Positions 43,641 to 51,816 of a stretch of 64,000 nucleotides of DNA are shown in pieces. A model generated the notes under the pieces. It was not told the origin of the DNA. It did no database searches and saw only the letters and a list, made by a program, of their open reading frames with translations. Made by a program: the position numbers and the translations under genes. Position 1 is the first letter of the stretch. Every line of letters begins with the position of its first letter. Source of the stretch: Chryseobacterium vaccae (GTDB taxonomy: Bacteria > Bacteroidota > Bacteroidia > Flavobacteriales > Weeksellaceae); NCBI RefSeq assembly GCF_009602705.1, contig NZ_VSWH01000001.1:4885001-4949000 (forward strand), given 5' to 3'.

Positions 43641-45569
43641 TTAGAAATTATTACTTTTTTCTGAACTGTTGTTCTTTACGATCTTATCAGAATGCTGTTC
43701 ATTGGTTCCGGCGCTTTGTGTCACGATTTTACCTTCACTCATCTCGTTTCTTTCCTGTTTTGTTTCACTGTGTACGTCGCCATCTATCATTTCTGTGAGT
43801 TTTCCGGTAATGAACATACTTGCATCACCTGTAACAGAAGTTATTTTCATGGCACCAATGCTTTGTGTTTCATTCAGGGTAACGGTTTCTGTTTTGTTCA
43901 TACCCACAGTATTGCTTTGGTTAGCCATTACATTGGTGGTCATATTTTGCCCTACATTGATGTCAAGATTGGCTCCTACATTGAAAGTCATGTTTTGGGG
44001 AGAAGTTACTGTAATATTTCCTTTTCCATCCATAAAATAGATATTACCGCTGGGATCTTCAATATGAATACTGCCTTCGGTATCGTTAAAAATAACCCTG
44101 TTACCACTGCGGGTCTGTATAGATTTGATGTGATTGTTTACTCCGCCGCCTAATCCAACGCCTCCGTGAAACATTCCGCCCATAGCAAAAGGAAAGTCGG
44201 GATGATGGTATTCAAAACCAACCATTACCTGATCACCCACTTCCGGAATAGCCACAAATCCTCTGTTTTGTGTGATCATATCTGTACCTCCCGCATCAGG
44301 GCTCATCATCCGGATGAAATAGGTAGTATCGTTGAGCTGCCAGTCAAACTGTACCTGTATCCGTCCCTGATTCAGGGGGTCTGTATTGGAAACAACGGTT
44401 GCAATCTGTGGCTCTGCATGAGGAAGTTTAAATTCCGGGGCAGGAATATATCCGGTTCCTTCAGCAATGGCTTCAAAAAATCCTGTGTAATACCCTCTGG
44501 CATCTACTTCGTGGGTAGCTTCTGTGATCATCAGTTTGGTGAAGTAAGAAGTGTCATTCGTGTTGGATTTTCTCATGTTAATATCTGCTGTACAGCCTGG
44601 ATACAGAAACGGAACGGTAGTGTTTCCGGAAACCGTAAAAACTTCTACAGCCGCACTTCCTGCTATACTTTTTTGGGTGTCGTCCACATTTAAATACATG
44701 TTGGCATTGGCAGGGGAAGGTGTTAATGACCGGGTTTTAAAGATGCCCTCATTCAGCTCATATGATTTTGACGCAAGATGTCCCAAATGTTTAATATTTG
44801 CGGTAGAACTTGTCAGTTTCTCATTTTTACTGCTGTTATATCCGAAAAATTCAGGTTTGGTATGAATGGCCTTCAGCTTAACATTGACGTCATTTACATT
44901 GCTGCCATAGATCAGTTGTATAGATTGCTCACCGGAAGGAAGCTTTCCGAAATGTAATATCTCGCCATCATAATAAAATTGTTCACCATAGGTTTCTGCC
45001 AGCCTTGCAAGATAATTATAATGGGTTTCCTTGTATTGTGCACTATAGTTAATCTGGCTTGCATTTTTTGCATTTATTGTATAATCGTATTTAGAGCCAA
45101 GGGTTTCTTTGAAAATTTTGTCGGCAATAATTGATGTATTAACGGGCTGGTCACCTCCGAAACTTTGGGTGTGATAGGCCGAATCCATCAGAATGGTGGG
45201 ACTTTTTCCTTTCAGAACAATATTGCCAAGGCTCATTTTTTCCTGACTGAACCCAACTTCTGTAATCAACCCTACAAATGTTCTTTCCGGGCCGTCATTT
45301 TCAATATCTTTATACTTTATGGTTACCGTAAGACGTTTTCCCAGAAATAAATAAGCATCCTGTAACTGATGATCCTGTATTTTCTCTAAAGCATCATGAG
45401 CCAGTATAAGTTCAAAGTCATGATGACTTCTAATGCTTTGTCTCAGCCGGAAATGCTTGAAGTATTTTATAATTTTACCTTCAATAACAATGTCAAGGTT
45501 AACGATACGGTTGATTCCCGAAATTTCATTCTCTGAAATCTTTTCTGAATTCGAGCTGTTTTTTTTCAT
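43641..45569 (-). CDS. vgrG: VgrG spike protein, type VI secretion
   Basis: 642 residues. The gp27-like part (about 20-390) has HFRLRQSIRSHHDFELIL and TFVGLITEVGFSQEK. The gp5-like OB segment (about 400-470) has NQGRIQVQFDW, FIRMMSPDAGG and GFVAIPEVGDQVMVGFEY, the VgrG family hallmark. The beta-helical needle follows (about 490-600) with repeated NVG/TV units (MTFNVGANLDINVGQNM), and a polar tail ends the protein. VgrG tips the T6SS tube and carries effectors. The Bacteroidota system is T6SS-iii. No tss genes lie in this window, so this is an orphan vgrG module. Confidence 0.9.
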   Translation of the reverse strand: MKKNSSNSEKISENEISGINRIVNLDIVIEGKIIKYFKHFRLRQSIRSHHDFELILAHDALEKIQDHQLQDAYLFLGKRLTVTIKYKDIENDGPERTFVGLITEVGFSQEKMSLGNIVLKGKSPTILMDSAYHTQSFGGDQPVNTSIIADKIFKETLGSKYDYTINAKNASQINYSAQYKETHYNYLARLAETYGEQFYYDGEILHFGKLPSGEQSIQLIYGSNVNDVNVKLKAIHTKPEFFGYNSSKNEKLTSSTANIKHLGHLASKSYELNEGIFKTRSLTPSPANANMYLNVDDTQKSIAGSAAVEVFTVSGNTTVPFLYPGCTADINMRKSNTNDTSYFTKLMITEATHEVDARGYYTGFFEAIAEGTGYIPAPEFKLPHAEPQIATVVSNTDPLNQGRIQVQFDWQLNDTTYFIRMMSPDAGGTDMITQNRGFVAIPEVGDQVMVGFEYHHPDFPFAMGGMFHGGVGLGGGVNNHIKSIQTRSGNRVIFNDTEGSIHIEDPSGNIYFMDGKGNITVTSPQNMTFNVGANLDINVGQNMTTNVMANQSNTVGMNKTETVTLNETQSIGAMKITSVTGDASMFITGKLTEMIDGDVHSETKQERNEMSEGKIVTQSAGTNEQHSDKIVKNNSSEKSNNF

Positions 45570-45680
45570 GGTATAGTGCGTTTTGGTAGTAATTCTTTAA
45601 AGTTAGAAATATTATCTTGTTTAGAATTAATACTTTTGGAAAAATATGAAAAGTGTCGTACTTCTACGATTTTACCATGA

Positions 45681-46952
45681 CTACCTGACATACAATCTCA
45701 TCCTTGCCTCATATTCGGGTTTCAGCTTCAATAGTTTCCATATTTTTTTATCATCCGGATTGCTGATGCGGTAAAATATAATCTTGTCTGCGGAATACTT
45801 AAAATAGGGATGACTTTTCAGCCATTCTTCAGGAGCATCAGTTAAAGTATATTTAGGAACTTCCGAAGAATTAAGAGGGCAGATGGAAACCAACTTCTGA
45901 ACTCTGTCTTTATCAATATTATAAGTTTCAAGGATTTGTTCTTTAGTGATAAAACCTCCCAGTTTTCTGCGGAAGCCAATAATATATCCTGCACTTTTTT
46001 CATCCAGACCAAATTCTATGAGCTGTTTAAAACTGATCGTATTCAGATCGGTTTTTGAAAAATCAGTCTTTTCCTGTTGTCTTTCCTCTTTTTTGACAGG
46101 TACAAAGCTTAGTTTGATATAAGGTTTTATTTCCCGGAATTTTTCAGGGGAGATAACAAAACACTTTTGAATATCCTCAAGATTTTTGAAACTTCCATGA
46201 AGATTCCGGTCACGGTAATTAACGATTGTTGAAGCCTGTTTCTCAGAAAAACCAAGTGCTTTCCATCCGTCCTGATTTAAGATGTTAGGATCAAAAATGC
46301 GGTATTGGATATTGGCTTTTACAGCATCATTTCTCCCTGAATTTTTGAAATGATCCGGAGTTTTTGAGGGAAGCAGCAGATACGGTTCAAGTTTACCATA
46401 CACCTCATCGGAAATAATAAAGCATTCTTTAAATTTTTCCTTACTGATAAAGCTTCCACCCAGGTAATTTCTGTATTTTACAATAGCCTGGGCCTGTTTT
46501 TCACTGAAGCCCATCTGTTCCCAGTTTCCGGCAGAAAAGTGGTCCGGATTGAATTGTTTGGAAATACTGATTTCTTTCTTTCCAAAATATTTATAATGCT
46601 TGTTATTCGTTTCCGAAAGCAGAAGATAAGGCTCTAATACTGCGAATTTTTCAGGAGAAACGGCATAACATTTTTTGAACTGCTCTTTGGAGGAGAACTG
46701 GCCGCCAATCATCTTTTTATAATTAAGAATCGTCGCTACCTGTTTCTCTGAAAAACCTAGCTTCTGCCATTGTTTTTCATCTAAAGAATTGGGGTCAAAA
46801 TCAGACAGGCTGGCGGAAACTGAAGCCTCAGATATGAATCGGACCTTTGGGAAATCCGTTTTTTCTTGGTTTATATATTGCTGAAAAGCCATAAGGACAA
46901 TCAGCAGCATTCCCATGAATGCAAGCTTGCGGTAATAACTTTTTCTCATCAT
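45681..46952 (-). CDS. membrane-anchored helix-hairpin-helix repeat protein (ComEA-like)
   Basis: 423 residues. One N-terminal membrane helix (about 8-25), then four helix-hairpin-helix modules. The first three have the form FDPN-L----W--LGFSEKQ---I--Y----GG-F----- and a following KCF-ISPEKF-EL-PYL segment. The fourth is KTDLNTISFKQLIEFGLDEK. HhH modules bind DNA backbone, and ComEA-type proteins bind DNA at the periplasmic face during uptake. Four modules is more than the usual one or two. It lies after the merR gene on the same strand with a 196-base gap. Confidence 0.82.
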   Translation of the reverse strand: MMRKSYYRKLAFMGMLLIVLMAFQQYINQEKTDFPKVRFISEASVSASLSDFDPNSLDEKQWQKLGFSEKQVATILNYKKMIGGQFSSKEQFKKCYAVSPEKFAVLEPYLLLSETNNKHYKYFGKKEISISKQFNPDHFSAGNWEQMGFSEKQAQAIVKYRNYLGGSFISKEKFKECFIISDEVYGKLEPYLLLPSKTPDHFKNSGRNDAVKANIQYRIFDPNILNQDGWKALGFSEKQASTIVNYRDRNLHGSFKNLEDIQKCFVISPEKFREIKPYIKLSFVPVKKEERQQEKTDFSKTDLNTISFKQLIEFGLDEKSAGYIIGFRRKLGGFITKEQILETYNIDKDRVQKLVSICPLNSSEVPKYTLTDAPEEWLKSHPYFKYSADKIIFYRISNPDDKKIWKLLKLKPEYEARMRLYVR

Positions 46953-47148
46953 ACCATAAACTTATTAATAAAAACAAGTTGAGGCAATGGGAAACAATAA
47001 AGTGAATGCTTTTATAATACAGATATACTAGAACTACTGGAAATTATAAATCAAAACATGGTGGCATTGTGAAATAATTCAATACCAGTGGTTTGCATTT
47101 TTTTGCTGAAAAGATAAAGAGTGCTGTGGATATAAAAAAGATGAGGTT

Positions 47149-47490
47149 TTACTCCGGTTGATCTGCCAGAGAATCCTTCAGTTTAATAAGCTCGGCCTTC
47201 ACAAATTCCAGACGGTCAATTAAGGTAACGGTTTCAGATATTTTGCTGTTGGTCGTCAAAGCTACCCTTGCGCCATCCAGAGTATATCCTTTTTCTTTAA
47301 CCAGGTGATAGATCATCTGAAGATTTTTGATGTCTTCCGGAGTGAAGTAACGATTCCCTTTTTTGTTTTTCTTAGGCTTGATGATAGGGAATTCCTGCTC
47401 CCAATAGCGTATTAATGAAGTGTTTACGTCAAATGCTTTTGCCACTTCTCCAATGGAATAATACAGCTTATCAGGTAGATTTATTTTCAT
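47149..47490 (-). CDS. MerR-family transcriptional regulator
   Basis: 113 residues from the ATG at 47490. A longer frame starting at 47511 is rejected because the TATCTTTG box at 47516-47509 overlaps that start. The winged-helix domain has YSIGEVAKAFDVNTSLIRYW and the wing NRYFTPEDIKNLQMI; a short coiled-coil tail follows. No metal-binding Cys in the C-terminus, so the effector is unknown. This minimal MerR is common near cell-wall peptidase or HhH genes in Bacteroidota. Confidence 0.88.
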   Translation of the reverse strand: MKINLPDKLYYSIGEVAKAFDVNTSLIRYWEQEFPIIKPKKNKKGNRYFTPEDIKNLQMIYHLVKEKGYTLDGARVALTTNSKISETVTLIDRLEFVKAELIKLKDSLADQPE

Positions 47491-47508
47491 GTGATGAATC
47501 CTAAAGTC

Positions 47509-47540
47509 CAAAGATAAAAATTTTTCAAAAACAGATGCAA
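47509..47540 (-). promoter_or_regulatory. promoter TTG-N21-TATCTTTG of the merR gene
   Basis: On the minus strand TTG (47540-47538) and TATCTTTG (47516-47509). The transcript should start near 47503, leaving ~12 nt before the ATG at 47490. It fixes the start codon. Confidence 0.7.
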
Positions 47541-47871
47541 ATATCTGGGATCAAATCTCTCTCAAAATATATTCTCAACGCCGATTCAATCCATTTTTAT
47601 TAATAAACCTCAGTCTGGGATAAGGGTTTCTGATTTATATAGGTTTGAAGCAGGGAGCTGGAAGAGAGAAGATATGAATGTCATCAATAATAGTTGTTTA
47701 TCTTTTTAAGTAAATTTGATTTTACAGCGGCTTTTATTAGATATAATCCAACGTAACTTCCATCCTTTGTGATAGAAGAGGGGGTAATTGCCGGTTCTTT
47801 TTTGTGAAAACTTGTGTTTTGACTTTGTTTATATTATTTTTATACCATAAAATAGCATCACCGATCTTGTA
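47541..47871. other. gene-free region between merR and the AraC gene
   Basis: Contains dispersed repeat copy B in its middle and an AT-rich end that must contain the AraC promoter. An ATG-started frame on the minus strand (47737-47958) overlaps the repeat and the AraC gene and has no family features. Confidence 0.4.
47610..47765. repeat. dispersed non-coding repeat, copy B (~155 bp)
   Basis: TCAGTCTGGGATAAGGGTTT, TGATTTATATAGGTTTGAAG, ATCAATAATAG, TTTGATTTTACAGCGGCTTT and AACTTCCATCC match copy A at 34811-34975 in the same order, with small indels. Same orientation on the plus strand, and in both places beside a gene end in non-coding DNA. Confidence 0.65.
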
Positions 47872-48753
47872 ATGAATTCTATTTCTGTTCTTCATATTGA
47901 CCTTTTCCAATCCGGAAGACACTCTTCTGATTTTTATTTCAATACACTGAAGGACCATCTTATTTTAGGACACCGTCATATTGAAAAACCTCACAGGCAT
48001 GATTTTTATGCAGCTGTTCTTTTTACACAGGGAACAGGAATTCATGAGATCGATTTTCATAAATATGATGTTTCAGCAGGAAGTCTTTTCTTCTTGTCTC
48101 CCGGACAAATCCACAGCTGGGAGCTTTCAGATGATATTGACGGATACATCTTTTTTAGTTCACAGGAATTTTATGAAATGCATTATGTGAACCAGAAACT
48201 TAGGAATTTTCCATTCTTCGGTTCCGTATCTTTTCCAAGAAAACTTCAACTGGATCTTGAGGAACTTGAAAAAAAGATTCTTCTGTTTCAGGAGTTGGAA
48301 AACGAGCATCATGGAAAACTTCTTATGAAGGAAGGAAGCATTCTTTCACTCATGTCCCGGATCTTTATCAATGCTACCAGACTTTTTTCAAAAGATATTG
48401 ATATGCTTTCCTCTTCAGCCGGACTTTCTTATTTTAAGCATTATCAGGATTTTGAAGATCTTATAGAACAACACTTTACCCATGAGAAATCCATTACTTA
48501 CTACGCATCTTTATTGGGAATATCTCCAAAGCACTTAAACAGGGTAGCACAGACAACAGTTCAGAAAACAGCAACAGAAGTTATTACAGAAAGAGTGGTC
48601 CTGGAAGCCAAAAGAATGCTGATGTATCTGGATGAAAGTCTTGTGGAAATTGCTTTCAGGCTGGGATACGAGGAATATTCATACTTTGTAAGAGTCTTCC
48701 GGAAAAGTTCCGGAATGACCCCTACTCAGTTTATGAGGAAATATAAGGCTTAA
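47872..48753 (+). CDS. AraC-family transcriptional regulator with cupin sensor
   Basis: 293 residues. A cupin-like N-terminal domain (about 30-110) has KPHRHDFYAAVLFTQGTGIHEID in pieces and LSPGQIHSWEL, typical of AraC proteins that sense small molecules. The C-terminal pair of helix-turn-helix motifs (about 195-293) has YYASLLGISPKHLNRV and VEIAFRLGYEEYSYFVRVFRK. Target genes are not evident: neighbours are the divergent merR and the convergent ccoG. The ligand cannot be read from sequence. Confidence 0.9.
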   Translation: MNSISVLHIDLFQSGRHSSDFYFNTLKDHLILGHRHIEKPHRHDFYAAVLFTQGTGIHEIDFHKYDVSAGSLFFLSPGQIHSWELSDDIDGYIFFSSQEFYEMHYVNQKLRNFPFFGSVSFPRKLQLDLEELEKKILLFQELENEHHGKLLMKEGSILSLMSRIFINATRLFSKDIDMLSSSAGLSYFKHYQDFEDLIEQHFTHEKSITYYASLLGISPKHLNRVAQTTVQKTATEVITERVVLEAKRMLMYLDESLVEIAFRLGYEEYSYFVRVFRKSSGMTPTQFMRKYKA

Positions 48754-48805
48754 TGGTTTAAAGTTCAATGTTCAGTGCTGTTTTCGATAAGGTTTTATGT
48801 CCTGA

Positions 48806-50248
48806 TTATAATACCAGCTTAAATGGTCCTTCAAATGTGGTATCAAATGAATCTACGAGGATTCCCTTTTCGTCAAAAACCCCGATAACCATATTCTGTT
48901 TAGAGAGCTTAATATCCTTTTCAGGAAAAGAAATGTTGATGTTACCCTTTAGAATTTCATCACCTTTCAGAATAATTTTTTCAGACCCGAAATAGGTGAT
49001 TTCCGCATTGGAAGGACTGATCACTTTGATGTAAAGCGTTTTTTTCTCATTGGATTTATTTAAAAGGGTATAAATAAATGTATTCGTTATTTTCCCGTTT
49101 TTAACAAAGAAAGTAGAGCCTGCAGGTTTAATGAACTTGGCTTCCATAGATCCGCGGTCGTACATTAAAAATCCAAGGAACCCAATAAGCAAGGCAAGAA
49201 TCACAGTCGTGGCTTTCATTCTTGGCGTAAATTTGAACTTCTCCTGGTTTTCAATCTCAGATTCTGTGGCATAACGAACCAGTCCTTTAGGAAGTCCTAC
49301 TTTTTCCATTACCTCATCACAGGCATCAATACAGGCTGTACAGTTCACACACTCCAGTTGCTGTCCGTTTCTGATATCAATACCGGTAGGGCACACCACT
49401 ACACATTGATGGCAGTCGATACAGTCTCCTTTTCCTGCTGCCTTCCGGTCTTCATTGTTTCTCCATTTTGAACGGCCTTCCCCTCTTCTGAAATCATAAT
49501 AAACATTGATGGTCTGCTTATCGATCAGTACCCCCTGAAGTCTTCCGTATGGACAAACCAGTGTACACACCTGTTCGCGGAGCCATGCAAAAACAAAGTA
49601 GAAGGTCAGCGTGAAAAAGATCATCGTGATAAACTTTAAAGGATGCTCGGAAGGTCCCTCAATCATAATCTGGAAAACCTGTTCATACCCTACAATATAC
49701 ATGAACATAAACGTAGAGATGATTAATGAAATCAAAAGAAATACACTCCATTTTGTTACTCTTTTTCTGATCTTTTCAGCATCCCATTCCTGTCTGTCCA
49801 GTTTCATCTGCTTGTTCCGGTCACCTTCTATCCAGTATTCAATTTTACGGAAAACCATTTCCATAAAAAGGGTTTGCGGACAAAGCCAGCCGCAGAATAT
49901 TCGTCCGAAAACTACGGTGAACAGCATCACAAAGATGACGGAAGTTACAGCTCCCAGAGCGAGAATAAAGAAATCCTGAAGATAAAAAGGCTGTCCTAAA
50001 ATGAAAAATCTCCTGTCAATCACATTAATCAGCAGAAAAGGATTACCGTTTATTTTGATAAAAGGAAGTCCGAAAAACAAAGCAAGCAGGGCATAGCTGG
50101 TATAATTCCTGTAATTGGTATATTTTCCTTTGGGCTTTCGTGGAAATACCCATTTTCTTTTCCCGGTTTCATCCATGGTTCCCACCGAATTTCTGAATTC
50201 TTCATTTTCTATTTCGATGAACTTGCTGTTGCCTGATTCTGCACTCAT
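48806..50248 (-). CDS. ccoG: cytochrome cbb3 oxidase accessory protein CcoG (FixG/RdxA)
   Basis: 480 residues. Five or so membrane helices with GRIFCGWLCPQTLFMEM and CTLVCPYGRLQG, then two 4Fe-4S ferredoxin motifs (CIDCHQCVVVCPTG and CVNCTACIDACDEV), a further helix, and a C-terminal Ig-like domain (about 385-480). CcoG takes part in copper handling for assembly of cbb3-type cytochrome oxidase. The usual ccoNOP and ccoS genes are not next to it here. It converges with the AraC gene and is divergent from the SMP-30 gene. Confidence 0.94.
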   Translation of the reverse strand: MSAESGNSKFIEIENEEFRNSVGTMDETGKRKWVFPRKPKGKYTNYRNYTSYALLALFFGLPFIKINGNPFLLINVIDRRFFILGQPFYLQDFFILALGAVTSVIFVMLFTVVFGRIFCGWLCPQTLFMEMVFRKIEYWIEGDRNKQMKLDRQEWDAEKIRKRVTKWSVFLLISLIISTFMFMYIVGYEQVFQIMIEGPSEHPLKFITMIFFTLTFYFVFAWLREQVCTLVCPYGRLQGVLIDKQTINVYYDFRRGEGRSKWRNNEDRKAAGKGDCIDCHQCVVVCPTGIDIRNGQQLECVNCTACIDACDEVMEKVGLPKGLVRYATESEIENQEKFKFTPRMKATTVILALLIGFLGFLMYDRGSMEAKFIKPAGSTFFVKNGKITNTFIYTLLNKSNEKKTLYIKVISPSNAEITYFGSEKIILKGDEILKGNINISFPEKDIKLSKQNMVIGVFDEKGILVDSFDTTFEGPFKLVL

Positions 50249-50513
50249 TGCTTTACTTTATTAAATTGAAAAAGTAGTAAGGGAATATTTAAGGCCGGAT
50301 CAAGTTGTTTTCAGTCAGTTTTTATAAGGGAAAATTTCGTTGATCTCCTACCTCTGCAAAGGTCCGGATTAAACTTTTTGAGTACTAATATTATCTACTT
50401 CCAGAATAGGACAATTGAGACATTTTTATTTTTTAAATTGAGATTAATCAAAATGAGAAAATAGGTTGGGAGACTGTTTCTGATATCGTAAATTGCATCT
50501 TTAAAAATGAAGT

Positions 50514-51407
50514 ATGAAAAATATCTGCAGAATAGTTCTGATTGGTTTGGTTTTCGCATTGATAAACTGTCAATCTGTAAATAAAAGCAACATGTTTTAT
50601 GATGGGGTACAGCCTGAAAAAATTTCAGATCAGTTCAGTTTTACGGAAGGTCCTTCATCCGATAAAGAGGGAAATGTGTATTTCACGGACCAGCCTAATG
50701 ATAAAATTTACCTGTGGGACTGGAAAACCAATCAGGTGACTTTGTTTCTCGATAAAACAGGACGAGCTAACGGAACCCATTTTGATAAAGATGATTTTCT
50801 GATTACCTGTTCCGATGAGCAGGGCGAAATGTGGAAAATCTCAAAGAATAAAAAAGTGGAAATTCTGTTTAAAGGTTTTGAAGGAAAACGCCTGAACGGG
50901 CCCAACGATATCTGGAATGATGCTTTTGGAGGAATGTATTTTACAGATCCTCTGTATGAAAGAGATTACTGGACGGATTTCAAACAGGAGCTGCCGCACA
51001 AAAGTCTCTATTACAGAAATAAAAATGGAAAAATCAGTAAATTAGAGACCTTCACCCAGCCCAATGGAATTGTAGGCAGTGAAACCATCAGGAAACTGTA
51101 TATTTCAGATATTGATGCCGGAAAAACCTATGAATATGATATCCTTGGCGAAGGCAAATTATCCGAAAGAAAACTGTTCTGTGAAATGGGTTCGGATGGG
51201 ATGACCTTAGACAAACACGGAAATCTTTATCTAACGGGTGATGGAGTACACGTCTTTAACCGCAAAGGGAAAAAGATCTATCACATCCCGATTCCTGAAA
51301 AATGGACTTCTAATGTAACTTTCGGAGGAGAAAACAACGATGTTTTATTCATTACAGCATCAAAATCAGTGTATATTTTACCAACAAAAGTACGGGGAGT
51401 GAAATAA
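50514..51407 (+). CDS. SMP-30/gluconolactonase-like lipoprotein
   Basis: 297 residues. Lipoprotein signal with VFALINC (Cys19). A six-bladed beta-propeller follows with SMP-30 motifs: FSFTEGPSSDKEGNVYFTD (metal Glu in TEGP), KRLNGPNDIWNDAFGGMYF (metal Asn in GPND), FTQPNGIVG and GSDGMTLDKHGNLYLTG (metal Asp in SDGM). It probably hydrolyses a sugar lactone in the periplasm. The true substrate is unknown. Single gene with its own unit. Confidence 0.86.
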   Translation: MKNICRIVLIGLVFALINCQSVNKSNMFYDGVQPEKISDQFSFTEGPSSDKEGNVYFTDQPNDKIYLWDWKTNQVTLFLDKTGRANGTHFDKDDFLITCSDEQGEMWKISKNKKVEILFKGFEGKRLNGPNDIWNDAFGGMYFTDPLYERDYWTDFKQELPHKSLYYRNKNGKISKLETFTQPNGIVGSETIRKLYISDIDAGKTYEYDILGEGKLSERKLFCEMGSDGMTLDKHGNLYLTGDGVHVFNRKGKKIYHIPIPEKWTSNVTFGGENNDVLFITASKSVYILPTKVRGVK

Positions 51408-51731
51408 CCTTTAAATTCGGTTGAAATTTTTTTAAACTCCAACTTTCTATCGGAATCGATGATAACCTGTAATTTTTATAGAGCTTATTCAATAGAGGCG
51501 GGCTTTAGTCCGCCCAAATAATAAAAGAAATCCATTTGGCTTTAGCCAAAACTTATGCTTATACAGCCAATTTTTAAAATCACAATACATAAAAATTAGG
51601 TATTCGTGTCAATAAAGGACACATGAGTTTTGGAAATCTACAAATTCTATTGGCCTCTGAATAAAAGATCTGCCTAATCAAGATCAGCGAGCGATCTGAA
51701 AATAAAAAATTCGTGTATTCATGGCACCCAC
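51408..51731. other. gene-free region with paired small palindromes
   Basis: No credible gene. Two short hairpins share a CTTTAG centre: GGCGGGCTTTAGTCCGCC (51497-51514) and TTTGGCTTTAGCCAAA (51535-51550). Further right are words such as ATTCGTGT (twice, about 51602 and 51709). It reads like a mosaic of small interspersed repeats. Confidence 0.45.
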
Positions 51732-51770
51732 AAAAAAATGTGCAAACTTTCCTAAATAAAGTTTGCACAT
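51732..51770 (-). terminator. rho-independent terminator of the DEAD-box helicase gene
   Basis: A 13-bp perfect stem ATGTGCAAACTTT/AAAGTTTGCACAT with a 7-nt loop; on the minus strand it is followed by U7. Confidence 0.85.
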
Positions 51771-51816
51771 CAATATCTCAAAATGGCTAAATCTTTTGCG
51801 TCTTTGCAAATACCTT

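Noticed and set aside
40469..45569. A full T6SS locus
   Set aside because: Only vgrG and likely cargo are present; no sheath, baseplate, ClpV-like or membrane-complex genes occur anywhere in the window.
51580..51768. 62-residue minus-strand frame
   Set aside because: It covers a terminator hairpin and repeat words; no start context or family likeness.
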